Source: Arachidicoccus sp. BS20
Lineage (GTDB): Bacteria; Bacteroidota; Bacteroidia; Chitinophagales; Chitinophagaceae
DNA length: 64,000 nucleotides
Reading direction: 5' to 3'
Assembly (NCBI RefSeq): GCF_001659705.1
Contig: NZ_CP015971.1
Span: forward strand, 2,855,029 to 2,919,028
Below are positions 25,196-34,842 of the stretch, piece by piece. Position 1 is the stretch's first letter. Each line of letters begins with the position of its first letter. A program made the position numbers and the translations under genes. The notes under the pieces are model-generated. The model worked only from the letters and a program-made list of their open reading frames with translations, searched no databases and was not told the DNA's origin.

Positions 25196-25936
25196 ATGAA
25201 AATACGCAATCTTATATTTTTTCTTTCCTTATTAATTGTGCTGTTTGCTGCTTGCAGTAAAAGCGGCGTTAATGGCGATATTCGTCCGACTTACGTGCAG
25301 ATGATGAATACTTGTTACGGCAAAACATTCAACCTGCATATCGGCGACAAAGATTTATTGACCGATGTAGCTTATGACAGCATATCTCCTTTCGCAATAG
25401 GAACGCCGGGGTTTTATTCGTTGCAGGTAATCAAGAGCACGACAAAGACAAATGTATTAACGGGCAATATTAATCTGCAACCCAACTTATATTATTCGCT
25501 TTACCTCGTTCCCGACTCAACAACAGGTTCAGACTCGGTTTTGTATTCACTTACGGGAAATGCGCGTGTTGCACCTTTGTATGATACAGCAAAAATTCAA
25601 TTACTGAATTTTGCCTACAACCTGCCACCCGTGAATTTTTATATGGTTCAGTTGGAAGGTGCAAATGCCGGAACAACAAATGATACATTGAGGACAAACT
25701 CCGTTATTTTTCAAAGCAGGTCATATCTTGATGTAAATGGCAATTCGGCGTTGGCGCAATTTTATTCAGTACATACGCTGCGATATAAATTTGTTTTTCA
25801 GCGAAGCGCCGACCGGCAAGATGTGTATGATACAAGTTTCTCGCTTATCAAAGGGGCGTTCTATACAGTTCTCCTTGAAGGCAATTATGAAAGCACAGGC
25901 GCCGATTCGATGAAAGTAAGATTCATTCAGCAATAG
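25196..25936 (+). CDS. DUF4397 domain lipoprotein
   Basis: A 246-residue lipoprotein (MKIRNLIFFLSLLIVLFAAC, lipid Cys20, then SKSGVNGD). Two beta-sandwich-type repeats can be seen: TYVQMMNTCYGKTFNLHIGDKDL and AKIQLLNFAYNLPPVNFYMVQLEG open the two halves, and each ends in a YSLYLV- or FYTVLLEG-like strand. This is the DUF4397 layout found in Bacteroidota surface lipoproteins. No catalytic motif and no known function. It may be co-transcribed with sdaA by proximity only. Confidence 0.75.
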   Translation: MKIRNLIFFLSLLIVLFAACSKSGVNGDIRPTYVQMMNTCYGKTFNLHIGDKDLLTDVAYDSISPFAIGTPGFYSLQVIKSTTKTNVLTGNINLQPNLYYSLYLVPDSTTGSDSVLYSLTGNARVAPLYDTAKIQLLNFAYNLPPVNFYMVQLEGANAGTTNDTLRTNSVIFQSRSYLDVNGNSALAQFYSVHTLRYKFVFQRSADRQDVYDTSFSLIKGAFYTVLLEGNYESTGADSMKVRFIQQ

Positions 25937-25988
25937 CGCGAAAGCATTTATCTTTGCGGCAATCAAATTTTCACAAACATAAAACACA

Positions 25989-27179
25989 ATGCAACTTTCT
26001 TCTCTTTTAGACAGATTTGCCGAGCCGGAAACGCTCAAAATGGCAAAACTCGGACGCGAACTGCGCGCACAAGGAATCGATGTAATTGATTTAAGTCTTG
26101 GCGAACCGGATTTTGATACGCCGCAGCACATAAAGGATGCAGCTGTTAAAGCCATTAATGATAACTGGTCGCACTATACGCCTGTTGCGGGATATTTGGA
26201 TGCACGCGAAGCTGTTTGTACAAAACTGAAAAGAGATAATAATTTAGTGTATAAACCTGAAGAAATAGTTTTGTCAACAGGTGCAAAACAAAGCCTGGCA
26301 AACGCCATCCTTGCTTTGGTGGACGATGGCGACGAAGTAATTATTCCTACGCCGTATTGGGTTACTTATTCCGAGTTGGTAAAAATTGCACGTGGAAAAG
26401 TAATGGAAATCCGCACTACGCCGGAAGCGAAATTTAAAATCAATGCTGCACAATTAGAAGCAGCTATCACGCCGAAAACAAAGGTGTTTTTGTTCTCTTC
26501 GCCATGCAATCCATCCGGCGCAGTTTACAGTAAGAAAGAATTGGAAGCGTTGGCAGAAGTATTTAAAAAGTACCCGCAAATTGCCATCATTTCCGACGAA
26601 ATTTATGAATACATCAACTATGTAGGCGCACACGAAAGCATTGCACAGTTTGAAGAGCTTCGCGACAGAGTCGTGATTGTAAACGGATTGAGCAAAGGTT
26701 TTGCCATGACGGGTTGGCGTTTAGGTTATACAGCAGCACCTATCGATATTACAAAAGGAATGGAAAAATTGCAGGGACAAATGACCAGTGCAACCAACTC
26801 CATTACGCAGAAAGCAGCAGTAACGGCTCTTACAACTGATATTACTCCTTCGCTGGAAATGACGAAAGAATTTACGCGTCGCAAAAAACGTGTACTGGAA
26901 TTGGTAAGCGAAATAGAAGGATTAAAAGTTACTGAACCTGATGGCGCGTTTTATATTTTTCCTGATGTAAGCGCTTTCTTCGGTAAAACGGACGGAACTA
27001 CAACCATCGGAAACTCCGCAGATTTTTGTATGTATTTGCTGAACACGGCGCACGTTTCTTCCGTGATGGGTGCGGCTTTTGGCGAACCGAACTGTGTGCG
27101 TTTTTCTTTTGCCAACAGCATCGAAAACATCGAAAAAGGCTGGGCAAGAATTAAAGACGCTTTGGCAAAACTGAAATAA
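25989..27179 (+). CDS. Aspartate-type aminotransferase, PLP class I
   Basis: A 396-residue fold-type I aminotransferase. LSLGEPDFDTP near the N-terminus, VLSTGAKQSLANA, TPYWVTYSELV, SSPCNPSGAVYSKKEL and the PLP lysine Lys236 in GLSKGFAMTGWRLGY are in order, and CVRFSFANS near the C-terminus carries the substrate-carboxylate Arg. This arrangement matches aspartate (or broad aspartate/prephenate) aminotransferases of subgroup Ib. It feeds amino-acid nitrogen metabolism in the cytoplasm. The gene is separate from the PUL that follows, ending at a strong shared terminator. Confidence 0.93.
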   Translation: MQLSSLLDRFAEPETLKMAKLGRELRAQGIDVIDLSLGEPDFDTPQHIKDAAVKAINDNWSHYTPVAGYLDAREAVCTKLKRDNNLVYKPEEIVLSTGAKQSLANAILALVDDGDEVIIPTPYWVTYSELVKIARGKVMEIRTTPEAKFKINAAQLEAAITPKTKVFLFSSPCNPSGAVYSKKELEALAEVFKKYPQIAIISDEIYEYINYVGAHESIAQFEELRDRVVIVNGLSKGFAMTGWRLGYTAAPIDITKGMEKLQGQMTSATNSITQKAAVTALTTDITPSLEMTKEFTRRKKRVLELVSEIEGLKVTEPDGAFYIFPDVSAFFGKTDGTTTIGNSADFCMYLLNTAHVSSVMGAAFGEPNCVRFSFANSIENIEKGWARIKDALAKLK

Positions 27180-27251
27180 ATATATGCCATAGATGCACAG
27201 ATAGTTTGCTGAATGTATTTGTGGTTATTCAGCATGAATTTTTGAATAAAT

Positions 27252-27283
27252 AAAAGGCTTCCCAAATTTTCGGGAAGCCTTTT
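27252..27283. terminator. Bidirectional terminator between aminotransferase and GH92 genes
   Basis: A perfect 12-bp stem (AAAAGGCTTCCC / GGGAAGCCTTTT) with an 8-base loop and A/T runs on both sides. It lies 73 bases past the aminotransferase stop and 22 bases from the GH92 stop, so it can end both convergent transcripts. A weaker GCTGAAT/ATTCAGC stem lies just before it (27208-27233). Confidence 0.8.
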
Positions 27284-27304
27284 GATTTTAATAAAGCGCC
27301 GTTC

Positions 27305-29569
27305 TTATTTTTTATTTACACCCCACTTTTTATTTGGTTTTGCGCCCATTACAAAATCGAGCGTGCCGCCGTTTTCAATATCGCTGTGCGTGATGTAAGT
27401 TTTGTTGTATTTCTCTCCATTTAGTTTTACAGATTGGATATATCTGTTTTCCGGCGAAACATTTTTCGTGGTAACGGTAAAGGTTTTTCCGTTTTCTAAA
27501 TGAATAACCGCGTTCTTTAAAACCGGCGAACCGATGTCATAAATTCCGTCCGCAGGATTTACAGGATAAAAACCCATCGCGCTAAAGATATACCACGATG
27601 ACATTTGCCCGCAATCTTCATTGCCTGAATAGCCGGAAAATGAATTATTATACAAAGTATTCAGCACTTGTGAAACGTAATATTGTGTTTTCCATGGCTG
27701 ACCGGCGTAGTTGTATAAATATGTGATATGATGGCTCGGTTCATTGCCGTGCGCATACTGACCGATGAAGCCGGAAGCATTACCGTTCTTTTCGGCAGAA
27801 GTGTCTTTTAAAGTAAAGAAAGAATCGAGCTTTGCAATGAATTTTTCTTTTCCGCCGAACAAATTAATCATGCCGTCAACATCTTGCGGAACATACCAGA
27901 GATATTGCCACGCGTTGGCTTCGGTATAAGGATAGCCGCCGTTGCCGCCGTATGACAATGGATTGAACGGCGTAATCCATTTGCCGTCGCTGTTCTTACC
28001 TCTGAAAAATCCGGTGGAAGCATCATACACGTTTTTATAATTTTGGCTTCTTTGCATGAAGTAATTATAGTCGTCCGTTTTGCCGAGCTTTTTCGCCAAT
28101 TGTGCCACGCACCAATCGTCAAAGCTCATTTCCAAAGTGATGGATACAGATTGTGATTGCTTGTCTTCCGGCATATAATGATATTTGTCCCAGACATTAA
28201 AAGGAGAACCTTGATGACTTACCGTTGAAGACGCTTTTACTGCTGCATAGGCTTCGTTAATATCGATGCCCGGAATGCCTTTTAAAACAGCATCCACAAT
28301 CGCGGGAATGGCGTGGTTGCCAATCATGCAATAATTTTCTTCGCCCCACAATTGCCAGATAGGAAGATAGCCGTAAGTTTCGTATTGGCGCATCATACTA
28401 CGGACAAAACCGGCGTCTTTATCAGGCTCAATGAGCGTGTACAAAGGATGTGCTGCACGATAAGTATCCCACAATGAGAAGGTGGAGTAATTGGTTTTAT
28501 CTGCCGCTTTGTGAATGGTGTAATCGCTCGCCATATAATCGCCGTTTACATCGGCAAGGTTATTCGGCTGCGTAAATGCGTGGTACAAACCTGTATAAAA
28601 AATTTGCTTTTGTTCCAATGTACCATCGATGGAAATTTTGTCCAATTCTTTTTCCCATTGGCTTTGCGCATCGCTCACAACTTTTTCAAAATCCCAACCG
28701 GGGATTTCCGTTTGCAGATTTTCTTTTGCGTTTTCTGCGCTTACTTCAGACAGACCAACTTTTACCAATAGAGGACTTCCGTCTTTTGTATCGAAATTAA
28801 ATGCTGCGCGAAGGTTGGTTCCGTTAACGATAGAATTGTTTTGATAAACGCGTCCGCCGTCCACCATTTCGTTGGATAAAATAGGTTTGGAAAATTGTGC
28901 ATAGAAATACACTTTTCTCAGCTGTGCCCAACCTGTAATGATTCTGTAACCTTCAATGGTTTTATTATCAATTTGCCTTATTTGTGCATCAATGATTTTG
29001 CATTGCCAATAGCCTCTTTTTTTATTCAGAGAATGATTCATATCAAGAATCACATGACCTTCATTTCCCTGTGGAAAAGTATAACGATGAAAGCCAGCGT
29101 GCGCTGTTGCCGTAAGTTCAACGTTGATGTTGTAATCCTGCAACTTTACCTGATAATATCCGGGCTTTGCAGATTCGTCTTTGTGTAAAAATGCAGATTG
29201 GTAGCCGCTTCCCGGTTTGCCGGCATCGCCGGGAACAGTTTTAATTTCGCCTGTTGTGGGCATCAGCAATACATCAAACAAATCGGAAACGCCCGTTCCG
29301 CTTAAATGCGTATGGCTGAAACCGATAATGGTTTTATCATTATAATCGTAGCCCGAAGCCGGGTCGTCGGGACCAATTTGTGTATCCGGGCTTAATTGTA
29401 CGAAACCGAAAGGAACGGTAGCTCCGGGGAAATTACTTCCGGATAAACTGGATGCATCTACCGCGCCTGTGCCGATAAACGGATTGACGTATTGAACAAG
29501 ATTCTGCGCCTGCAAACTCAGCGACGAGCCGATGAATGCTGCGATGGGAACAATGAATTTTTTCTTCAT
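27305..29569 (-). CDS. GH92 family alpha-mannosidase (exported)
   Basis: A 754-residue exported glycosidase with signal peptide (cleavage after LSLQAQ). It shows GH92 landmarks: VQYVNPFIGTG at the mature N-terminus, NFPGATVPFGFVQLSPDT, YTEANAWQYLWYVPQD (~543; likely general-acid Glu), HGNEPSHHITYLYN and SGNEDCGQMSSWYIFSAMGFYPVNP (~651; the acidic base position). GH92 enzymes are Ca2+-dependent exo-alpha-mannosidases, mostly alpha-1,2. It is the last gene of PUL 1 on the minus strand. It is the only mannan-type enzyme in that locus and could serve PUL 2, whose GH76 enzymes cut mannan backbones. Confidence 0.93.
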   Translation of the reverse strand: MKKKFIVPIAAFIGSSLSLQAQNLVQYVNPFIGTGAVDASSLSGSNFPGATVPFGFVQLSPDTQIGPDDPASGYDYNDKTIIGFSHTHLSGTGVSDLFDVLLMPTTGEIKTVPGDAGKPGSGYQSAFLHKDESAKPGYYQVKLQDYNINVELTATAHAGFHRYTFPQGNEGHVILDMNHSLNKKRGYWQCKIIDAQIRQIDNKTIEGYRIITGWAQLRKVYFYAQFSKPILSNEMVDGGRVYQNNSIVNGTNLRAAFNFDTKDGSPLLVKVGLSEVSAENAKENLQTEIPGWDFEKVVSDAQSQWEKELDKISIDGTLEQKQIFYTGLYHAFTQPNNLADVNGDYMASDYTIHKAADKTNYSTFSLWDTYRAAHPLYTLIEPDKDAGFVRSMMRQYETYGYLPIWQLWGEENYCMIGNHAIPAIVDAVLKGIPGIDINEAYAAVKASSTVSHQGSPFNVWDKYHYMPEDKQSQSVSITLEMSFDDWCVAQLAKKLGKTDDYNYFMQRSQNYKNVYDASTGFFRGKNSDGKWITPFNPLSYGGNGGYPYTEANAWQYLWYVPQDVDGMINLFGGKEKFIAKLDSFFTLKDTSAEKNGNASGFIGQYAHGNEPSHHITYLYNYAGQPWKTQYYVSQVLNTLYNNSFSGYSGNEDCGQMSSWYIFSAMGFYPVNPADGIYDIGSPVLKNAVIHLENGKTFTVTTKNVSPENRYIQSVKLNGEKYNKTYITHSDIENGGTLDFVMGAKPNKKWGVNKK

Positions 29570-29648
29570 AAAGTGAATAGCTAAAATTTAAACTACAACT
29601 TTAGCCAATTATTTTATCTTGTCTTATTAATGAATTTTAAATAAATAG

Positions 29649-30821
29649 TTAATGCTTTTTTATGGAGAACACGTATTCTGATTTAGTGTGGTATAGTTGA
29701 CCAGGATTTAAGACCGTACTCGGGAAATCCGGCTGATTGGGCGCATCGGGAAAATGTTGTGTTTCCATTGCAAATGCCGTTCGGAAACTGTCTTTAATAT
29801 TATCATTAAAAGTATTATCCGATTTCATAAAATTACCGCTGTAAAATTGCAACCCGGGCTGGTCGGTATAAACATTCATTTCTATGCCCGATTTGTCGCC
29901 GATAACCGTTGCTGCCAAATGCCTTTCGCCTGTGCTGTCAAGAACAAAATTGATGTCGTAGCCTTTGCCGTTTTTCAACTGTTCATTCGGTTCATTGATT
30001 CTTGCGCCTATTGTTTCAGAATGTGTAAAATCAAATGGCGTGTTGGCTACACTTTCAATTTTTCCCGTAGGAATTAAGGTAGAATCAACGGGTGTGTAAT
30101 TACTTGCAAATATTTGTACCTGATGGTTAAGAATTGTTCCCGCGCCCTCGCCATTGAGGTTAAAGAAAGCATGATTGGTCAAATTTACGACAGTCGGTTT
30201 ATCTGTGGTGGCTTCGTATTCCATTTCCAAACCGTTGTTGTTATTGAGCCGGTAAGTAACTTTTACAGCCAGGTTGCCGGGAAAATTTTCTTCCATGTCT
30301 TTGGAAATTCTTGTAAAAACAATGGTGCTGCTGTCGGGTTGCGAAGCATTCCATACCTGGTATTGAAATCCTTTTTTGCCGCCGTGCAAAGTGTTTGGCG
30401 GATTATTAATAAACAATGAATAATTTTTTCCGTTTAAGGAAAATTTGCCTTTGGCAATACGGTTGCCAAACCTGCCGATGGTTGCGCCGTAATAAGGTTC
30501 TGTGGATTTTTGATAATCTTCGATACTTTTAAATCCGCAAACGACATCTGTCAGTTTCCCGTTTTTGTCAGGCACAAGAAGACTCACAATTCTTCCGCCG
30601 AAATTAGTAAAAGTCGCCATCAAACCATTTGCATTTTTAATAACAAACAAATCGGTTTTTACGCTGTCGATGGTTTGCTCGAAGCCTGATTTATCAAGGA
30701 TAATGCTTTGGAGCGAATCGCCTGTATTTTGTTTTGTTGATGTTCCGCTGTTGCAGGATAATAATGCGGCAGATACGGAAGCAAGAATGAATAACCCGGA
30801 TAGTTTTTTTATATGTATCAT
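29649..30821 (-). CDS. galM: Aldose 1-epimerase (galactose mutarotase), lipoprotein
   Basis: A 390-residue GalM with a lipoprotein leader (lipid Cys23 in ALLSCNSG). The family motifs are present: GRFGNRIAKGKF, NTLHGGKKGFQYQVW with a catalytic-site His, NLTNHAFFNLNGEG with the second His, and AMETQHFPDAPNQPDFPST carrying the catalytic Glu. It interconverts alpha and beta forms of free aldoses released by the PUL enzymes, in the periplasm or at the surface. It lies 10 bases downstream of the GH5-like gene and 79 bases before GH92. Confidence 0.93.
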   Translation of the reverse strand: MIHIKKLSGLFILASVSAALLSCNSGTSTKQNTGDSLQSIILDKSGFEQTIDSVKTDLFVIKNANGLMATFTNFGGRIVSLLVPDKNGKLTDVVCGFKSIEDYQKSTEPYYGATIGRFGNRIAKGKFSLNGKNYSLFINNPPNTLHGGKKGFQYQVWNASQPDSSTIVFTRISKDMEENFPGNLAVKVTYRLNNNNGLEMEYEATTDKPTVVNLTNHAFFNLNGEGAGTILNHQVQIFASNYTPVDSTLIPTGKIESVANTPFDFTHSETIGARINEPNEQLKNGKGYDINFVLDSTGERHLAATVIGDKSGIEMNVYTDQPGLQFYSGNFMKSDNTFNDNIKDSFRTAFAMETQHFPDAPNQPDFPSTVLNPGQLYHTKSEYVFSIKKH

Positions 30822-30831
30822 AAAAGGATTT

Positions 30832-31899
30832 TTATTTTTCTGAGTTTAATTTTTTAATGAGTTCTACTTCATCTTTTTTGTACGGCGTAAAATCTTTTCT
30901 GAAGATATCGTGAAACCATAATTCCGGTTCCGAGCCGTCGGGCATCGGATGATTCCATGCATAAATTGTATTGGTTTTACCTTGTACAAACCCCCAGTTG
31001 ATGGCACCTACGTGTTCTTTTTTCAGCATGGGTAAAATGGTTTTGAATAAACTGTTGCGTGGTCTTGCCATATATTCTGTACATATTAGCGGTTTGCCGA
31101 ATGATTTGAGTATTTGTACTGTTCTTAAATGTTCGTCGAGTTCGCCGTAATTATGGTAGGTAATAATGTCGGAATTGGCAACCTGAAACTTATTCAAATC
31201 TTCTAAATTCCAATCCCAAAGCCCGGCTGTAACAGGTTGTTCGGGCGCGGCTTCTCTTGCCCATGAGAAAACGGCTTTAAGTAAAGGTAAAGATTTATTT
31301 CCTTTGCCGCTGTTGCCCGGCTCGTTGTATAAATCCCATGCGAGAACTCTGTTGTCTTTTCCGAAAGTTGTGAGAATATCTTTTACATATTTTTCCAGTT
31401 CGGGAAAATTAGTGCTGTCTTCCGAAGCGGGCTGCCCCGGGTCCTGCATCCAGCCGGAATTGTGAATGCCGGCTTTGGGTGCAGGCTGTTTTCCCGGCTT
31501 GGGGTCTTTGTTCCAGCAATCGTCGAAAAAAACAAACATGGGTTGAATGTTATGTTTTTGGCAGATGGATAAAAATTGGTCAACACGTTTTTTAAAACCG
31601 TCCGGGTCTTCCTTCCACGCTACACTGTGCAAGAAAACGCGGAGTGTATTAAAGCCAATGCCTTGTGCCAATGACAATTCTTTGTCTATTAAATCGGGGC
31701 TAAAGGTATCTGCCTGCCACATTTCCAATTGATTGACGGCATTGCCGGGAATATAGTCTGCGCCTGTAAACCACTTATGCCCGTTGTACCATTGATTGGC
31801 TTTTTCGGCAGACCATACTTTGGATTGCGCCTGCACTTTGAGTTGAAAACCTAAAGCGACAAACGACAGACACCACAGCAAAAATATCTTATGTTTCAT
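30832..31899 (-). CDS. GH5-like (clan GH-A) glycoside hydrolase
   Basis: A 355-residue exported protein (signal ending LKVQAQ). It is a TIM-barrel hydrolase of clan GH-A type: RVFLHSVAWKEDP in an early strand, DLYNEPGN with acid/base Glu193, and PLICTEYMAR with nucleophile Glu275. Similar Bacteroidota proteins are labelled 1,4-beta-xylanase, but the substrate (xylan, mannan, other beta-glycan) is not decided by sequence. The gene is sandwiched between galM and the GH43 genes with gaps of 10 and 33 bases, so it is clearly in the operon. Confidence 0.8.
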   Translation of the reverse strand: MKHKIFLLWCLSFVALGFQLKVQAQSKVWSAEKANQWYNGHKWFTGADYIPGNAVNQLEMWQADTFSPDLIDKELSLAQGIGFNTLRVFLHSVAWKEDPDGFKKRVDQFLSICQKHNIQPMFVFFDDCWNKDPKPGKQPAPKAGIHNSGWMQDPGQPASEDSTNFPELEKYVKDILTTFGKDNRVLAWDLYNEPGNSGKGNKSLPLLKAVFSWAREAAPEQPVTAGLWDWNLEDLNKFQVANSDIITYHNYGELDEHLRTVQILKSFGKPLICTEYMARPRNSLFKTILPMLKKEHVGAINWGFVQGKTNTIYAWNHPMPDGSEPELWFHDIFRKDFTPYKKDEVELIKKLNSEK

Positions 31900-31932
31900 A
31901 ACTTTTTATTTTTATTCATGGTAAAAAATTAA

Positions 31933-32991
31933 TTATTCTCCTGACGGAACGGGTATAGGGACATCCGTTTTTCGGGGAACACCAAAATGAGGCGTTCCGT
32001 CTTTATTCCAGCTTATCTTTTGCATCCGTGCGCTTCTGAATCCACCACAGCCTTCGCCGTTTGCGGGATTGGCGTGATAAATAATCCAGTCTTCTTTCCC
32101 GTCCGGCGATGTAAAAAAGCCGTTGTGCCCCGGACCGTACACACTGTTGGTAATATTCTTTGTAAAAACGGGATGAGGATTTTTTATCCAGTTGGCGGCA
32201 TTGAGCGGGTTGCCGCCTTTTTTCAGGGAAAGCATTCCCAAACAATAATCGTCCGTCCAGCAACCGCTTGCAGAATAAGTAAGAAACAGCCTGCCTTGCG
32301 GGCTTTTCAGAATTTCAGGACCCTCGTTTACAACGGGCAATCCGTTGCCGCTGCCGTTCTTTTCCCAGTTATATTGCGGATGTGAAAGCATCACGCGGTT
32401 GCCTTCAATCGTCCATGGATTGGCAAGTTTTGCGATATAAATATTCTGGCTCACATTGTCATCTCCAGCCCATCCCGACCAGATAAGATATTGTTTTCCC
32501 TTGTATTCAAATTCGGATGCATCAATTGCCCATTTGTTTGTTGCATCGGCAACTTTTCCTTTAAACACCCAGTGCGCAGACAAAGGGTTGGCATTTTTGT
32601 TTTCCAAAACATAAATCCGATGATGGTTATTGTTACCATCGTCAGCTGCAAAATACATATACCAGCTGTGGTTGATATAATGAAGTTCCGGCGCCCATAT
32701 TTCTTTGGCATAATTACCTGTCTTTGGTGGCGTCCAAATGGTTACCGGTTGCACTTTGCCAAGTTCCGACATTTTTTTTGTTGCGATGATTTGCAGGTTA
32801 TGCCCGGTCGTGCGGGTAACGTAATACGTATCGCCTTGTTGTATGACCCAAGGATCCGCGCCTGATTTTAAAAGCGGATTTGTGAAAGTTTTTACAGCCG
32901 GCTGTTGAGCAACAGCTATGGCGGCAAGTGAACACCCAAAGAATACTATGGATAATTGCTTTGCGACTGCATATTTTTTTCTGCGAATCAT
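31933..32991 (-). CDS. GH43 family glycosidase (first of two)
   Basis: A 352-residue exported five-bladed beta-propeller enzyme (leader ending AIAVAQQ). The three GH43 acids are in place: Asp46 (SGADPWVI, base), Asp157 (WAIDASEFEY, pKa modulator) and Glu223 (VVNEGPEIL, acid). WAPELHYINHSWYMYF and GPGHNGFFTSPDG are further family phrases. GH43 enzymes cut alpha-L-arabinofuranosides or beta-xylosides; the trailing part matches arabinofuranosidase-like subfamilies, but exact specificity is open. It lies 14 bases downstream of the other GH43 gene. Confidence 0.88.
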   Translation of the reverse strand: MIRRKKYAVAKQLSIVFFGCSLAAIAVAQQPAVKTFTNPLLKSGADPWVIQQGDTYYVTRTTGHNLQIIATKKMSELGKVQPVTIWTPPKTGNYAKEIWAPELHYINHSWYMYFAADDGNNNHHRIYVLENKNANPLSAHWVFKGKVADATNKWAIDASEFEYKGKQYLIWSGWAGDDNVSQNIYIAKLANPWTIEGNRVMLSHPQYNWEKNGSGNGLPVVNEGPEILKSPQGRLFLTYSASGCWTDDYCLGMLSLKKGGNPLNAANWIKNPHPVFTKNITNSVYGPGHNGFFTSPDGKEDWIIYHANPANGEGCGGFRSARMQKISWNKDGTPHFGVPRKTDVPIPVPSGE

Positions 32992-33005
32992 GTTCTCAAT
33001 AATAT

Positions 33006-33992
33006 TTAGGGTTTAAGTTTTAAATAATACATATTGCTTTGTTCCATTATTAGCTTATCGGCTCCCGAATTATCTTTTTCAAAGTGTGCACTGACGATTG
33101 CTGTTTTTCTTGGACCAACAGTCGAGTCTGAATTGTGCGTATGAAATACATAATACATTTTTCCTTTGCCGTCGAAAAAAATATCGCCATGTCCTGTTCC
33201 CGGCTTTCCGGTTCCGTTGATGCTGAGAATAGGGTTATCCGCGCTTTTTTGCCAGGGACCATAAACGCTTCTACTTACCGCATAACCAACTGCATAATGT
33301 TTGCTTTTGAAATGATTTGCTGAATAAATAAGATAATACCAGCCATTGTGTTTAATTACCGTAGGACCTTCAACCACATTGTCCATTTCTTTTTCCCATG
33401 GCAGCTCTGCTTCCAAACACAACGAATCGGTTGATTGAATGATGCCGGAAAAATCATCTTTAAGCTGCGCCACATAAATTTTATTGCCATTGTTGAACTC
33501 TACATGGAATAAATATTTTTTGCCATTATCGTCGGTAAACACAAATGGGTCGATTGTTTTTTTATCTGCAATCAATGGCTGTTTGTTAGATACAAATGGA
33601 CCAAGTAACGAAGACGATTTGGCAATGGCAATATGTTCGTTGGCAACATAAGCCATATAAAATATTTTTCCTTGACGCCATATCTGCGGCGCCCAAAAAC
33701 CGGCGGTTCCGTATGCTTCTCCTTTTCTCAAAACGAGTTTACTGTCGCTTTTTTTAAAAATTTTCAGATGGTCCGAAACAAAAGCTCTGATGCCTTGACT
33801 GTTGTTTATATCGTACGTTCCGTATAAATAATATTTTCCGTTATTGTAAAAAATTGTAGGGTCTGCCATAAATACAAACGACGGTTTTATAAATGAAGAA
33901 TCAATTATTTGTCCATGAGCAGATAGGATTGTGCTGCTAAACAATAGAACTCCTAAAAATAATTTTAGTAAATATTCATTGGCTTTCTCCAT
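33006..33992 (-). CDS. GH43 family glycosidase (second of two)
   Basis: A 328-residue exported protein with signal peptide (LLFSSTILSAHGQ). Catalytic triad of GH43: Asp44 (MADPTIFYNNGKYYLYGT), Asp148 (TIDPFVFTDDNG) and Glu208 (NVVEGPTVIKHNGWYYLIYS). GHGDIFFDGKGKMYYVFHTH supplies the family's C-terminal His phrase. It has low similarity to the neighbouring GH43, so the pair probably acts on different bonds of the same polymer. It starts 64 bases after the DUF3823 gene in the PUL 1 operon. Confidence 0.88.
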   Translation of the reverse strand: MEKANEYLLKLFLGVLLFSSTILSAHGQIIDSSFIKPSFVFMADPTIFYNNGKYYLYGTYDINNSQGIRAFVSDHLKIFKKSDSKLVLRKGEAYGTAGFWAPQIWRQGKIFYMAYVANEHIAIAKSSSLLGPFVSNKQPLIADKKTIDPFVFTDDNGKKYLFHVEFNNGNKIYVAQLKDDFSGIIQSTDSLCLEAELPWEKEMDNVVEGPTVIKHNGWYYLIYSANHFKSKHYAVGYAVSRSVYGPWQKSADNPILSINGTGKPGTGHGDIFFDGKGKMYYVFHTHNSDSTVGPRKTAIVSAHFEKDNSGADKLIMEQSNMYYLKLKP

Positions 33993-34056
33993 TCGATTGT
34001 ATATTATTTTATGAAAAGTCTTGGAACTAAGGGATTGAGCTGTTACGAAAATATTA

Positions 34057-34782
34057 CTAAAATTCTATTTTTTGGATATCCGAGAAAATCATATCGTCCA
34101 CACCTGAAATTTTTAAGCCTATCCGTGCATAAAAATAATTTTGATTCGCAACACCAATGTTGCCATTGTTGATATTGGTCGGAATTTTTGTTGTAAAATG
34201 AATGCTGTTTAAATTGGTAATATCGGCTCCGTTCACGGATGCCCTGGCAATCTCGTTATCGTCATCGACAAAGGAAGTTCTGTTCACAAATAATGCAATG
34301 GATTCGATGCTTTTGGCATTTTCGCCCTGAATTATTTGGCTTACGCTGCAAGATGCCGTAACCGTAGAATCTGTAGCCAGACTGAATTGTGCATTATTAA
34401 TCAGATAATATGGAGTTACTTCAATATCCATTGTTTGGTTTCCACTTAATGTAAGTGGAATTGTATCTGAACTGCTCACGAAAGGTCCTTGGGAAGTGGG
34501 GAAAATTAATTGATAATTTCCATTAAATAACAGTGCGGAAAAAGAACCATCCTGATTGAGAAAAATATCGATTGGTCCGCTTTTGCCAAAACCCGATTGC
34601 CACAGCTCAAAATATACTGTTCCGCCGCCATTGTTTTTTACGCCGATTGGCTGTCCTTTATAAACAACGTTTCCGGTAAACTTGATATTTGGAGATGCGT
34701 AATTATCTTTTTTACATCCGTGTAAACAAGCTATTGTTCCAATTCCTGCCAGGAGTTTTAGCCATGATTTTATATTTTTCAT
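34057..34782 (-). CDS. DUF3823 lipoprotein, SusE-position surface protein
   Basis: A 241-residue lipoprotein (lipid Cys23 in ACLHGCKKDNY). It matches DUF3823: FTGNVVYKGQPIGVKNNGGGTVYFELWQSGFG in the N-domain, DGSFSALLFNGNYQLIFP (prealbumin-like strand pair) and a C-domain beginning VTPYYLINNAQFSLATDST. DUF3823 proteins follow SusD genes and are thought to bind glycan at the cell surface like SusE/SusF. It comes 60 bases after susD. Binding target unknown. Confidence 0.85.
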   Translation of the reverse strand: MKNIKSWLKLLAGIGTIACLHGCKKDNYASPNIKFTGNVVYKGQPIGVKNNGGGTVYFELWQSGFGKSGPIDIFLNQDGSFSALLFNGNYQLIFPTSQGPFVSSSDTIPLTLSGNQTMDIEVTPYYLINNAQFSLATDSTVTASCSVSQIIQGENAKSIESIALFVNRTSFVDDDNEIARASVNGADITNLNSIHFTTKIPTNINNGNIGVANQNYFYARIGLKISGVDDMIFSDIQKIEF

Positions 34783-34842
34783 TGTCGAAATATTTTTGAT
34801 TTAATAATTACTTATTCAAAGAATTTTATTTCAAAATGTGGG